This document shows, in pieces, positions 10,146 to 17,766 of a stretch of DNA of 64,000 bases. The translations under genes were made by a program, and so were the position numbers. The notes beneath the pieces are model-generated. The model did no database searches. It worked only from the letters and a program-made list of their open reading frames with translations, and was not told the origin of the DNA. Source of the stretch: Nonomuraea gerenzanensis. GTDB lineage: Bacteria; Actinomycetota; Actinomycetes; Streptosporangiales; Streptosporangiaceae. The DNA lies in the NCBI RefSeq assembly GCF_020215645.1, contig NZ_CP084058.1:6262001-6326000 (forward strand), in the 5' to 3' direction. Position 1 is the stretch's first letter, and each line of letters opens with the position of its first letter.

Positions 10146-11033
10146 ATGCGCATCATCACGGCAGCGCTGCTCCTGGTGCTGATGGCCGCCTGCGGCTCCG
10201 TCCCGGCTCCCGCCGGCACCGACGAGTTCGACCGGCGCGCCCAGCGGCTCGCCGAACGCTGGGAGACCTCGCCGGAGCGGCGGCCCTGGACCGACGGGTT
10301 CGTCCCGTTACGGAACCTGACGCTGGAGCTGGACTGGGCGGACGTGCCCCGCTGGGTGGGCCGGAGCCTGATCAACAGCGCCTGGAAGCTGGAGACCGAG
10401 CTGCCCGGCCGGACACCCGCTCCGGTCGAGCTGCGCTTCCAGGACGGCGGCACCTTGCGCGTGCCGGTCATCAGCGCCCGAGCCGCCTACGCCGGCCTCA
10501 CCAAGCCGAAGTCCTTCGCCGACGAGCCGTGCCCGGCGCGGGGCTGCCGGCCGCTGCGCGTGGTCGGGGTGACGCGCGGCGAGGCCGCCGTGCCCAGCAG
10601 CCGGGGCGAGGTGCGCGTGCCGGTCTGGGAGTTCACCGTCGAAGACGTCCCCCAGCCGTTGCGGCGGGTCGCCGTGGACCCGGCCGCCATGGGCGGGCCG
10701 CCCCAGCCGCTGCAGGACGAGCCGCAGGAGGTGCAGACCTACGACACGCCCGCACCGGCCGAGCTGCGCCTGAGCTACCTGCACGGCACCTGCGACACCA
10801 CCCACGGAGCGCGCGTCCACGAGACCCCGCGGGCGGTGGTCGTGGACGTGGACGTCCGCGACGACGACGTGGAGTACTGCAACGCCATGGGCAAGACCGA
10901 CCACCTCGGCGTCACGCTGCGCCGGCCGCTGGGGAGCCGCGTGGTGCTGGACTACAGCAGCGGGCTGCCCCTGCTGCCAGGCAGCGACATCCGCCTGGCG
11001 GAGCTCAGGAACTACGACCCGCGCCGCTCCTGA
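10146..11033 (+). CDS. Putative secreted lipoprotein, function unknown
   Basis: The 295-residue protein begins with a short charged n-region and a hydrophobic core ending in LMAACGS, a lipobox with Cys16 as the lipidation site. It should therefore be anchored on the outer face of the membrane. The mature part has no transmembrane segment and no enzyme motif I recognise. It carries Cys pairs (for example CPARGC) that could form disulfides outside the cell. ATG is chosen because it gives the complete signal peptide; the frame stays open upstream, but without a signal. The gene is divergent from the TcA-like gene, and convergent with the broken kinase gene 58 bases downstream. It might be a surface accessory of the TcA-like protein, but only adjacency suggests this. 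Confidence 0.7.
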   Translation: MRIITAALLLVLMAACGSVPAPAGTDEFDRRAQRLAERWETSPERRPWTDGFVPLRNLTLELDWADVPRWVGRSLINSAWKLETELPGRTPAPVELRFQDGGTLRVPVISARAAYAGLTKPKSFADEPCPARGCRPLRVVGVTRGEAAVPSSRGEVRVPVWEFTVEDVPQPLRRVAVDPAAMGGPPQPLQDEPQEVQTYDTPAPAELRLSYLHGTCDTTHGARVHETPRAVVVDVDVRDDDVEYCNAMGKTDHLGVTLRRPLGSRVVLDYSSGLPLLPGSDIRLAELRNYDPRRS

Positions 11034-11091
11034 CCCCGCCCCGGCAGTCGCGTGCGCAGCGCCTGATGACGCTCCACGAGCCGCGCGGCGA

Positions 11092-12089
11092 TCAGTTCGG
11101 CGGAGCCGGTGCAGCCGCCGCGAAGCGCGCCACCTCGTGGTAGGTCGCGACCTCGGGCAACGCCGTCAGCGCGTGCATGAGGCCTTCCTCGGCGTCGGCG
11201 TGATGCTCGGCGTAGGCGCCGTCCAGCGCCAGCCGCGCCTGCGCGGCGACGAAGTTGACGCAGCTCGCGGCCTGCATGGCGAACGAGCGGTCCGGGTCCA
11301 GCACCGCGGTGCCGCCCGCCGCGCGGTAGGCGGCCATCGTGGCGCGGATCGCGGCCCCGTCCACGCCGTCGGCGGTGAACCAGCGCAGCAGGGCCATGGC
11401 CAGCTCCCGGTCGGCGCATCCGGCGCCGGTGTCGTCCCAGTCCAGCAGGACCCAGCCCCGGTCCGTGACCACCACGTTGGAGCACTGGACGTCCAGGTGA
11501 CACGTGATCAGGTCGTCCGGTTTCGACGGCGTGACCAGCGCCGCCAGCCGCCGCAGGCCGGGCAGCGAGGCCGCGAGCAGCTCCTGCCACGGCCGGCGCG
11601 CCGCCGCCGGGCCGGCCAGGTGCTCCCAGTCCACCTCGTCGAGGGCCTCGTACCAGGGCTCCGGCGGGTCCGGCGCCGCCAGGGCCAGCCCGTGCAGCCG
11701 ACCCAGCAGCTCTCCCAGGCGTTCGGGCGTTCCCGGGTCGTCCGGGCGCGCCGCCGGGCCCTCCTGCCAGTCGTAGAGGCGGACACCGCCGCCGCCCAGG
11801 GCCGCCGGCAGGTGCGCCACCAGCCCGCCACCCGAGGCCGGGACGTTGCGCGGGGAGCGCACGCCGACGGCCGCCGCGCCGCCTCCTGGAGCGCCGCGCC
11901 CCGGGCCACGGCCCGCTCGTCCACGCCCCAGAGGTGCTCCTTGACGGCGTACGCCGCACCGCCGGCCGTCAGGCGCCAGACGCGTCCCATCGCACCCCGG
12001 CCGACCGGGGTGACGTGCGCACCGGCCGCGCCCAGCCCGAAGAGGTCGCACAGCGCGGCGGCCAGGTCCGCCGGGGAACGGTCAGTCAT
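11092..12089 (-). pseudogene. Aminoglycoside/choline phosphotransferase (APH)-family kinase, frameshifted
   Basis: Two frames together encode one APH-fold kinase of about 332 residues. From ATG 12089 the first frame gives the N-lobe: a glycine-rich loop (GRGAMGRVW), then AVKEHL with the ATP-binding Lys, to about LQEAA. The remainder is in the next frame: DLITCHLDVQCSNV holds the catalytic HxDxxxxN, and VLLDWDDTG the metal-binding Asp. The shift falls at about 11870-11890 in a GGCGGCGCGGCGG run and is explained by loss of one G. The start overlaps the 3' end of the PAP2 gene by 8 bases, so the two were translationally coupled. All catalytic residues survive, so this is either a recent lesion or a sequencing error. 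The substrate cannot be told; small-molecule kinase or resistance roles are typical. Confidence 0.75.
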
Positions 12090-12801
12090 GCGCGGGCCTC
12101 ACCGTCCGTGCCGGGGTCGGAGCGTCGCCGGTCCCGCCGTCCAGCTCCGGTACGCGGGCACGTCCGGCGAAGAACATGGTCTGCGTTGTCCGGTGGGCAC
12201 CGCATCCTGTTTTCACGCGCGCCTTTCCTGGCGCGTTCGCGCTGCTGTCCGGTTTGAGGATGTCCCAGCGCCGCCGCCTCAGCCGGATCGCCCCCCAGCC
12301 GCAGAGGAGCCCGATCGCCATGCCGACGGCCACGTCCCCCGGGTAGTGCGCGCCGACGTACACGCGGGAGAAGGCCACCCCGGCGGCGAGCACCGACACC
12401 GGCGCGGCGACCGGCACGGGCGCGTACGCGGCGACCGCCACGGCGAAGGCGACGGCCGAGGCGCTGTGCCCGGAGGGGAAGGACGAGGAGGTGGGGATCC
12501 GGCGGCGGCGGATCACCGGGATGAGGTGCGCCACCGGGCGTTCCCGGCGGAAGGCCTGCTTGGCCAGCAGGTTGGCCGTCGGGCTCGCCAGCGAGATCGC
12601 CAGCAGGCCGCGCAGCCCGGCCCGCTGCAGGTCCGGCCGGCCGGTCATGAGCAGGCCGCCGGCGACCAGCCACCACAGCACCGCCTTGTCGGCGGCCGAC
12701 GTCAAGGAGGGGAGCACCGCGTCCAGATAGGGCAGGTGGGCGCGGGCGATCCGCTCGAAGGCCTGCCTGTCCCTGGCGTCGAAGCGTTCGAGAAGGGTCA
12801 C
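12082..12801 (-). CDS. PAP2-family membrane phosphatase
   Basis: The 239-residue protein shows the three-part PAP2 phosphatase signature: KQAFRRERP (KxxxxxxRP), SFPSGHS (PSGH) and SRVYVGAHYPGDV (SRxxxxxHxxxD). The motifs lie between hydrophobic helices, so the active site should face the outer side of the membrane. The family dephosphorylates lipid phosphates such as phosphatidate or undecaprenyl pyrophosphate. The start is GTG; an overlapping ATG two bases upstream is immediately followed by a stop and is out of frame. The polar C-terminal tail of about 50 residues after the last helix is Arg/Pro-rich and unassigned. The gene is divergent from the diacylglycerol-kinase-like gene and overlaps the phosphotransferase gene downstream, suggesting a lipid-phosphate theme on both sides. 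Confidence 0.88.
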   Translation of the reverse strand: MTLLERFDARDRQAFERIARAHLPYLDAVLPSLTSAADKAVLWWLVAGGLLMTGRPDLQRAGLRGLLAISLASPTANLLAKQAFRRERPVAHLIPVIRRRRIPTSSSFPSGHSASAVAFAVAVAAYAPVPVAAPVSVLAAGVAFSRVYVGAHYPGDVAVGMAIGLLCGWGAIRLRRRRWDILKPDSSANAPGKARVKTGCGAHRTTQTMFFAGRARVPELDGGTGDAPTPARTVRPAHD

Positions 12802-12830
12802 ATGGGCGATCGTGCCTGAAGGAGCGTGTC

Positions 12831-12892
12831 GCGCCTCACCTTCGGCGGGTGACGGCGCCCCACCTACGGCGCCTCACCTTCAGCGGGTGACG
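12831..12892. repeat. Two 24-bp direct repeats in a divergent promoter region
   Basis: The 24-base element starting GCGCCTCACCTTC and ending GCGGGTGACG occurs at 12831-12854 and 12869-12892 with one mismatch, 38 bases apart. It lies between the divergent starts of the PAP2 gene (12801) and the kinase gene (12925). It could be a pair of regulator sites or a short duplication. Confidence 0.6.
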
Positions 12893-12924
12893 CGGCCGGG
12901 GCGCGGGGGCGGTGTCATCGGGGG

Positions 12925-14286
12925 ATGGGACGTCCCGATGGCAGCGCGAAGATCCCGGCGAGCCGGTTCGAGCACGCCCAGGCCTGGACCGCGCGCCTCG
13001 CCCTCGCCCTCGCGGCCGCCGTCGTGCCGATCATGCTCGCCGCGGCGGGGTTCCAGAGCATCACGCTGCTCGCCCTCGGGCTCGGCGCACTGGCCGTCGC
13101 CTCGGCGGCGGTGTGGGTCGCGCTGACGCACCGGGGGCTGGTGCGCGGGCTCGCGGTGGTGGTGGCCGTGCTGGCGCCGCTGGCCGTGCTGGTCAGGTAC
13201 GCGGTGGCCGGCGCGCTGTGGCCGATGATCGTCTCGGCCGGGCTGCTGGTGCTGGCGGCCGTCACCGGCCGGGTCGCGATGGCCATGGGGGTCTCGCCCG
13301 CCCGGTTCAGGGGACGGGCCGTGCCGGCGCCGAAGCGGCCGTACCTGATCATGAACCCGCGCTCGGGCGGCGGGAAGGTGGACAGGTTCGGGCTCGTGGC
13401 CAAGGCGGGCGTGCTGGGGGCGGAGGTCCAGGTGCTCGACCCCGACCGGCCCCAGGACGTCGCCCAGCTCGCCCGCGACGCGGTGGCCAGGGGCGCGGAC
13501 CTGCTGGGCGTGGCCGGCGGCGACGGGACCCAGGCGCTGGTGGCCGCCGTCGCGGCCGAGCACGACGTGCCGTTCATGGTCATCCCCGCGGGGACGCGCA
13601 ACCACCTGGCGATGGATCTCGGCCTGGACCGCGACGATCCGAGCACGTCGCTGCGCGCGCTCGACGACGGCGTCGAGATCAGCATGGACCTGGGGCTGGT
13701 GGCTGACCGCACGTTCGTCAACAACGCCTCGTTCGGGGCGTACGCGGCGATCGTGCAGAGCCCCGCGTACCGGGCCACCAAGCTGCACACGGCGCTGGAC
13801 CTGCTGCCGGAGCTGCTCACGCACCGCGCCGGCGCGCGGCTGGTGGCGCGGGCGGGCGAGGTGGTCATCGAGGCTCCGCAGGCGGTGCTGGTGAGCAACA
13901 ACCCCTACCTGGCGGGCAGGGGCGGCGGTTTCGGGCGCCGGCTCCGCCTGGACACGGGGGTCCTGGGCGTCCTCGGCGTCACGGCGGACACGGCGCTGAA
14001 GGCGGCGGCGCTGGTGTGGGGGCGCAGGTCGGCGGCGCTGACCTCGTTCACCGCTCAGGAGGTGGTGGTGGACGCCGACGAGCCCGAGATCCCGGTCGGT
14101 GTGGACGGCGAGGCGCTGCTGCTGCCCACACCGGTGCGGTGCCGGGTGCGGCCGGGCGCGCTGCGGGTCAGGACGCCTCGCGGCAGTGGTGGGGAACGTC
14201 TGCCGGTGAGCTGGCGCACGGTCTGGGGGCTGGCGTTCCCGCCGAGGAGGACCGGCCGCCGCCGTACGCACCGGACGGCCGTCTGA
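12925..14286 (+). CDS. Membrane-anchored diacylglycerol/sphingosine kinase-family protein
   Basis: This 453-residue protein has four hydrophobic segments in residues 22-120, then a diacylglycerol-kinase catalytic domain. NPRSGGGK (144-151) and GGDGT (198-202) form the nucleotide-binding site of the DAGK/LCB5/YegS family, followed by a beta-rich C-terminal lobe with VNNASFGAYA. The family phosphorylates diacylglycerol or related lipids. The membrane module ahead of the kinase and the divergent PAP2 phosphatase suggest opposing action on lipid phosphates, an inference from context. ATG 12925 follows a purine-rich CGGGGG stretch. The first bases of the gene form a palindrome, GGGACGTCCC (12927-12936). 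Confidence 0.88.
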   Translation: MGRPDGSAKIPASRFEHAQAWTARLALALAAAVVPIMLAAAGFQSITLLALGLGALAVASAAVWVALTHRGLVRGLAVVVAVLAPLAVLVRYAVAGALWPMIVSAGLLVLAAVTGRVAMAMGVSPARFRGRAVPAPKRPYLIMNPRSGGGKVDRFGLVAKAGVLGAEVQVLDPDRPQDVAQLARDAVARGADLLGVAGGDGTQALVAAVAAEHDVPFMVIPAGTRNHLAMDLGLDRDDPSTSLRALDDGVEISMDLGLVADRTFVNNASFGAYAAIVQSPAYRATKLHTALDLLPELLTHRAGARLVARAGEVVIEAPQAVLVSNNPYLAGRGGGFGRRLRLDTGVLGVLGVTADTALKAAALVWGRRSAALTSFTAQEVVVDADEPEIPVGVDGEALLLPTPVRCRVRPGALRVRTPRGSGGERLPVSWRTVWGLAFPPRRTGRRRTHRTAV

Positions 14287-14343
14287 CCGCCGGCGCAGCA
14301 GCTCGCCCTGTCGATCATCAGCCCCACCGGCGGTCAGACGGCC
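14277..14343. terminator. Long inverted repeat overlapping the kinase stop codon
   Basis: A perfect 17-bp inverted repeat (GGCCGTCTGACCGCCGG at 14277-14293 and its complement at 14327-14343) is separated by 33 bases. The left arm includes the TGA of the kinase-like gene. There is no U-tract, which is common for actinomycete terminators, and the loop is unusually long. It ends 45 bases before the sensor-kinase start, so it could instead be a regulatory site for that gene. Confidence 0.55.
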
Positions 14344-14388
14344 GCCTCCTGCGTTCCCAGCATTGTTTCCGCTGCTCAGGGCAGTTCT

Positions 14389-15849
14389 GTGGCAGGTCCG
14401 ACTAGCGGAGAGGTGACCGTCGCGCAGGGTGCGGATGATGGGTGGGACGCAGTGAGGCACACCGGTGGAAGGCTCCTCCAGGACGCCGGGCGGTGGCGGA
14501 CGCGGACGAGCTTCGAATGGTCCATCCGGGGCCGGGTGACGACGCTGGCCACCATGGTGACGGTGGTGCTCTGTGTGATCACGGGATGGCTGGTGCTGAA
14601 CCACCGGCTCAACCACGAGCTGGACCACCGGCTCAGACACCTGTACGGGGCGGACCTGGAGCTGATGCACCTGTTCGCGCACCGTACCGTGCCGCCCGTC
14701 ATCCAGGCCGAGCGAGTGACCGCGACGCAGCTGGTCACGCCCTCGGGGCGGGTGGTGTCGGCGAGCGCGCTGGTGCGCGGGCAGCCGCGGATGGCCACGT
14801 TCGCGCCACCGCGGCGGCCGTCCTTCGCGGATCGGCGGTTGTGCGACGTGCCCGGTTTTCCCGGCCGGTGCATGCTCGTGGCGGCGATGTGGGTGCCCAC
14901 CCAGGGCGGGGACCTGATCGCCTACAGCACGCTGCCGGAGCCGCCCTGGTACGGCAGCGGCCCGCTGCTGGCACAGCTCGTCGTCGCCTCCGGTTTCCTG
15001 CTGGCCGTCGTCGCCTTCGGCAGCTACCACCTCGTCGGCCGCACCCTGCGGCCCGTGGAGGCGATGACCGTCGAGCTGGCCGAGATCACCGCCACCGACC
15101 TCGGGCACCGCGTGCCCGTCCCGGCCCACCACGACGAGATCCGCTACCTGGCCACGGTCGTGAACAACACGCTGGACCTGCTGGAAAAGGCCCTGCAGCG
15201 CGAGCGGCGCTTCACCTCCGAGGCCTCCCACGACCTGCGCACCCCGATCACCGGCGCCCGGCTGCGCCTGGAGGAGGCGCTGATGAACCCCGGCGCGGTC
15301 GACTGGCCTGACATGGCCAAGGACCTGCTCAACGACGTCGAACGCCAGCAGGCCATCGCCGACGACATCCTCACCCTGGCCCGCCTGGACGCCGACCGCT
15401 CCCGGCAGCACGTGCGCACCGACCTGGCCGAGCTGGTGCGCGCCGAGCTGCAGCGCCGCCTGCCCGGCCGCGTGCCCGTCCGCGCCGACCTGCAACCGGA
15501 GGTGTACGCGGCCTGCGACCGGGTGCTGCTGGCCAGGCTCCTGACCAACCTGGTGGACAACGCCCAGCGCCACGCCGCCACCTGCGTCACCGTCGCGGTG
15601 AGAGCCGAGCACGGCGACGCGGTCCTGGCCGTCATGGACGACGGCGCGGGCATCGCCCGCCAGCACCGCGAGATCGTCTTCGAGCGCTTCGCCCGGCTCC
15701 CCGAGTCACGCGAGCGCGACCCGAAGGGCACCGGCCTCGGCCTGGCCATCTGCCGCGAGATCGCCCGCACCCACCGGGGCACCCTGACCGTGGAGGACCC
15801 TCCGGGCCAGGGCACGTGCCTGGTCCTGCGGATGCCCCTGCTGACCTGA
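14389..15849 (+). CDS. Orphan membrane sensor histidine kinase (HAMP-HisKA-HATPase)
   Basis: The protein has two membrane segments (about residues 50-72 and 193-215) flanking an extracytoplasmic region of about 120 residues with two Cys (DRRLCDVPGFPGRCM). A HAMP linker follows, then a HisKA dimerisation helix with the phospho-His in TSEASHDLRTPITGARL, then an HATPase_c domain (NLVDNAQRH N-box, DDGAGI, GTGLGLAI). It should autophosphorylate and signal to a response regulator, but none is adjacent on either side. The start is uncertain: GTG 14389 gives 486 residues, while GTG 14412 or GTG 14451 would shorten only the poorly conserved N-terminal tail. The long inverted repeat just upstream may influence its expression. 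Confidence 0.85.
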   Translation: MAGPTSGEVTVAQGADDGWDAVRHTGGRLLQDAGRWRTRTSFEWSIRGRVTTLATMVTVVLCVITGWLVLNHRLNHELDHRLRHLYGADLELMHLFAHRTVPPVIQAERVTATQLVTPSGRVVSASALVRGQPRMATFAPPRRPSFADRRLCDVPGFPGRCMLVAAMWVPTQGGDLIAYSTLPEPPWYGSGPLLAQLVVASGFLLAVVAFGSYHLVGRTLRPVEAMTVELAEITATDLGHRVPVPAHHDEIRYLATVVNNTLDLLEKALQRERRFTSEASHDLRTPITGARLRLEEALMNPGAVDWPDMAKDLLNDVERQQAIADDILTLARLDADRSRQHVRTDLAELVRAELQRRLPGRVPVRADLQPEVYAACDRVLLARLLTNLVDNAQRHAATCVTVAVRAEHGDAVLAVMDDGAGIARQHREIVFERFARLPESRERDPKGTGLGLAICREIARTHRGTLTVEDPPGQGTCLVLRMPLLT

Positions 15850-15903
15850 TCCGCCGAGCCTGATGGCAGCCGCTCCGGCACCTTCTGGCAGCATCGACAC
15901 CTG

Positions 15904-15918
15904 ATCGTTCGAAACGAT
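15904..15918. promoter_or_regulatory. Palindromic operator-like site before the SDR gene
   Basis: ATCGTT-CGA-AACGAT is a perfect 6+6 inverted repeat with a 3-base spacer, ending 16 bases before the SDR start and just ahead of its ribosome-binding site (AGGGGGA). Size and symmetry resemble TetR-family operators. No regulator gene is adjacent, so the binding protein is unknown. Confidence 0.5.
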
Positions 15919-15934
15919 GCGACCAGGGGGAAGC

Positions 15935-16714
15935 ATGGATCTGCGGTTGGCCGGGCGGCGGGCCGTCGTCACGGGAGGCAGCAGGGGGATCGGGCTGGCG
16001 GTCGGCCGGGCGCTCGCGGCCGAGGGCGCGGCGGTGGCGCTGGTCGCCAGGAACGCCCGCGCCGTCGAGGAGCAGGCGGCCCGCCTGGCACAGGAGACCG
16101 GCGCCCGGGTCGTCGGCCTCACCGCCGACACCGGCGACGACGCGTCCGTGACCGCCATGGCGCAGGCCGCCGTCCGCGCGCTGGGCGGGGTCGACATCCT
16201 GGTCAACAACGCCGCCGCCACCAATCGAGGGGCGATCCCGGACGACGACCTGGAAGCCGAGATCAACGTCAAGGTGCGCGGCTACCTGCGCTGCGTCCGC
16301 GCGTTCGCCCCGGCCATGGCGGAACGCGGCTGGGGCCGCGTCATCAACATCGCCGGCCTCGCGGCCCGCCAGAGCGGCTCGATCGCCGGCTCGGTCCGCA
16401 ACGTGGCCGTCGCCGCCATGACCAAGAACCTGGCGGACGAGCTGGGGCCGAGCGGCGTCAACGTCACCGTGGTGCACCCTGGCGCCACCCGTACCGACAC
16501 CATGCTGGACATCGTCGGCGAGCTGGCGGCCAAGAGCGGGACGAGCGCGGAGGAGTTCGAGAGCCGGATGGCGGCCTCCGTGTCCATCGGCCGGCTGGTG
16601 CGGCCCGAGGAGGTGGCGGCGGTGGTCGCCTTCCTCGCCAGCCCGCTCAGCGTCGCCATCAACGGGGACGCGGTGGTCGCCGGTGGGGGCGCGAAGGGGG
16701 CCATCCACTACTGA
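15935..16714 (+). CDS. SDR-family protein with a non-canonical active site
   Basis: The 259-residue protein has a Rossmann fold with TGGSRGIG (13-20), the NADP(H)/NAD(H)-binding motif, and NNAA (91-94). C-terminal features are also family-like (DELGPSGVNVTVVHPGATRT). Aligned to the SDR pattern Ser-13-Tyr-x3-Lys, the expected Tyr is Gly152 and the Lys is Asn156 (GSVRNVAVAAMTKNLADEL), and no Ser lies at the catalytic position (INIAGLAARQ). It may use different chemistry, perhaps involving Arg155, or bind without classical reduction. The start is ATG 15935, with AGGGGGA seven bases upstream; an upstream ATG at 15917 overlaps the palindromic operator and lacks an RBS. It is preceded by the orphan kinase gene, but the gap and operator suggest its own promoter. 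Confidence 0.85.
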   Translation: MDLRLAGRRAVVTGGSRGIGLAVGRALAAEGAAVALVARNARAVEEQAARLAQETGARVVGLTADTGDDASVTAMAQAAVRALGGVDILVNNAAATNRGAIPDDDLEAEINVKVRGYLRCVRAFAPAMAERGWGRVINIAGLAARQSGSIAGSVRNVAVAAMTKNLADELGPSGVNVTVVHPGATRTDTMLDIVGELAAKSGTSAEEFESRMAASVSIGRLVRPEEVAAVVAFLASPLSVAINGDAVVAGGGAKGAIHY

Positions 16715-16885
16715 TCGTCGCTCGTGACCCGGCCGGTGCGGAGGTTGACCTGCCCGTACGGAGAAAGATCCGCCCAAGCCCTCCATCCGGGCGAGTTCCC
16801 GTCTAAGGTGTACCCGCCCCGACGGAACCGCCCCTTGCCCCGTCCGCGAACCCGGGAAGATCACGAAGCACTTGGAGGTGCAACG

Positions 16886-17662
16886 ATGGACACACCCGCG
16901 TATGTGAAGGCCGTCATCGAGCAGACGAGCACGTTCGCCGACTGGGTGCACGACAAGGACGCGGCGACCCCGGTGCCGACCTGCCCTGAGTGGACGCTGG
17001 CCGATCTGGTCGACCATGTCGGCGGGACGCAGCGGATGGTGGCGATGCTCGTGGGCGAGCAGCTCAGCGAGCCGAGCAAGGCGTTCGCCGCCCTCGTCCC
17101 CGGCCCGGCCGATCCGGGTGAGTGGCGGGCCTGGTTGGGCGACGGCGTGGCCCGGGCACAGCAGGCCTTCGCCGCGGTCACCGATGAGACGCCGGTGTGG
17201 GATCCCTCGGGCGGCGCCGCCGGCGTGCCGTTCTGGTCACGCCGGCTGCTCGGCGAGATCTGCGTGCATCGCGCGGACGCGGCCGCCGCGCTCGGCACGC
17301 GGTACGAGCTGGACCCGGAGCTCGCCGTCGCGGCCCTGGAGGACTGGCTCGCCACGATGACCTCCCGCGGCTACTGGGAGAACAGGCCGGGCTTCGCCGA
17401 CGCGATGCGCGGGGACGGTCAGAGTCTGCACTTCCACGCGACCGACGCCCCCGGGGAGTGGGTCGCGCGCCGGGAGCCGGACAGGGTGGCGCTGGAGCGC
17501 ACCCACGACAAGGCGGACGTCGCGGTGCGCGGCCCGGCCGCCGAGCTCCTGCTCGTCGTCAGCAGGCGCCGCCCGCTGGACGAGGCTCCCACGCTGGAGG
17601 TGCAGGGGGATCGGGCGCTGCTCGACCACTGGATCACGCACATGGACTGGGTCACCGGCTGA
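16886..17662 (+). CDS. Maleylpyruvate isomerase-family mycothiol-dependent protein
   Basis: The 258-residue protein begins in the style of the mycothiol-dependent maleylpyruvate isomerase / DinB-like four-helix family: CPEWTLADLVDHVGGTQR with His in the metal-binding position, then LGEICVHRADAAAALG with the HRxDA motif. The family coordinates a divalent metal through His residues and uses mycothiol as a thiol cofactor; this fits an actinomycete. Many members are uncharacterised, so the substrate is unknown. The start ATG follows a strong GGAGGTG site. The 171 bases upstream to the SDR gene hold its promoter. It ends at a strong bidirectional hairpin. Confidence 0.8.
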   Translation: MDTPAYVKAVIEQTSTFADWVHDKDAATPVPTCPEWTLADLVDHVGGTQRMVAMLVGEQLSEPSKAFAALVPGPADPGEWRAWLGDGVARAQQAFAAVTDETPVWDPSGGAAGVPFWSRRLLGEICVHRADAAAALGTRYELDPELAVAALEDWLATMTSRGYWENRPGFADAMRGDGQSLHFHATDAPGEWVARREPDRVALERTHDKADVAVRGPAAELLLVVSRRRPLDEAPTLEVQGDRALLDHWITHMDWVTG

Positions 17663-17696
17663 CCCACGCGCCGATCGTGGGGTGTGACGTCCCCAG

Positions 17697-17738
17697 CGCG
17701 GTTCGCGAGTCCCCCTGCTCGGCGACTCGCGAACCGCG
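17697..17738. terminator. Bidirectional hairpin terminator
   Basis: A perfect 15-bp stem (17697-17711 with 17724-17738) and a 12-base loop lie between two convergent genes. It can serve the mycothiol-family gene on the plus strand and the serine hydrolase gene on the minus strand. Confidence 0.8.
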
Positions 17739-17766
17739 GTCCCCTGGTTCAGGCCGCTCCTGAGGG

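Noticed and set aside
12831..12892. Attachment sites of an integrated element
   Set aside because: Repeats are only 38 bases apart with no integrase or tRNA gene near.
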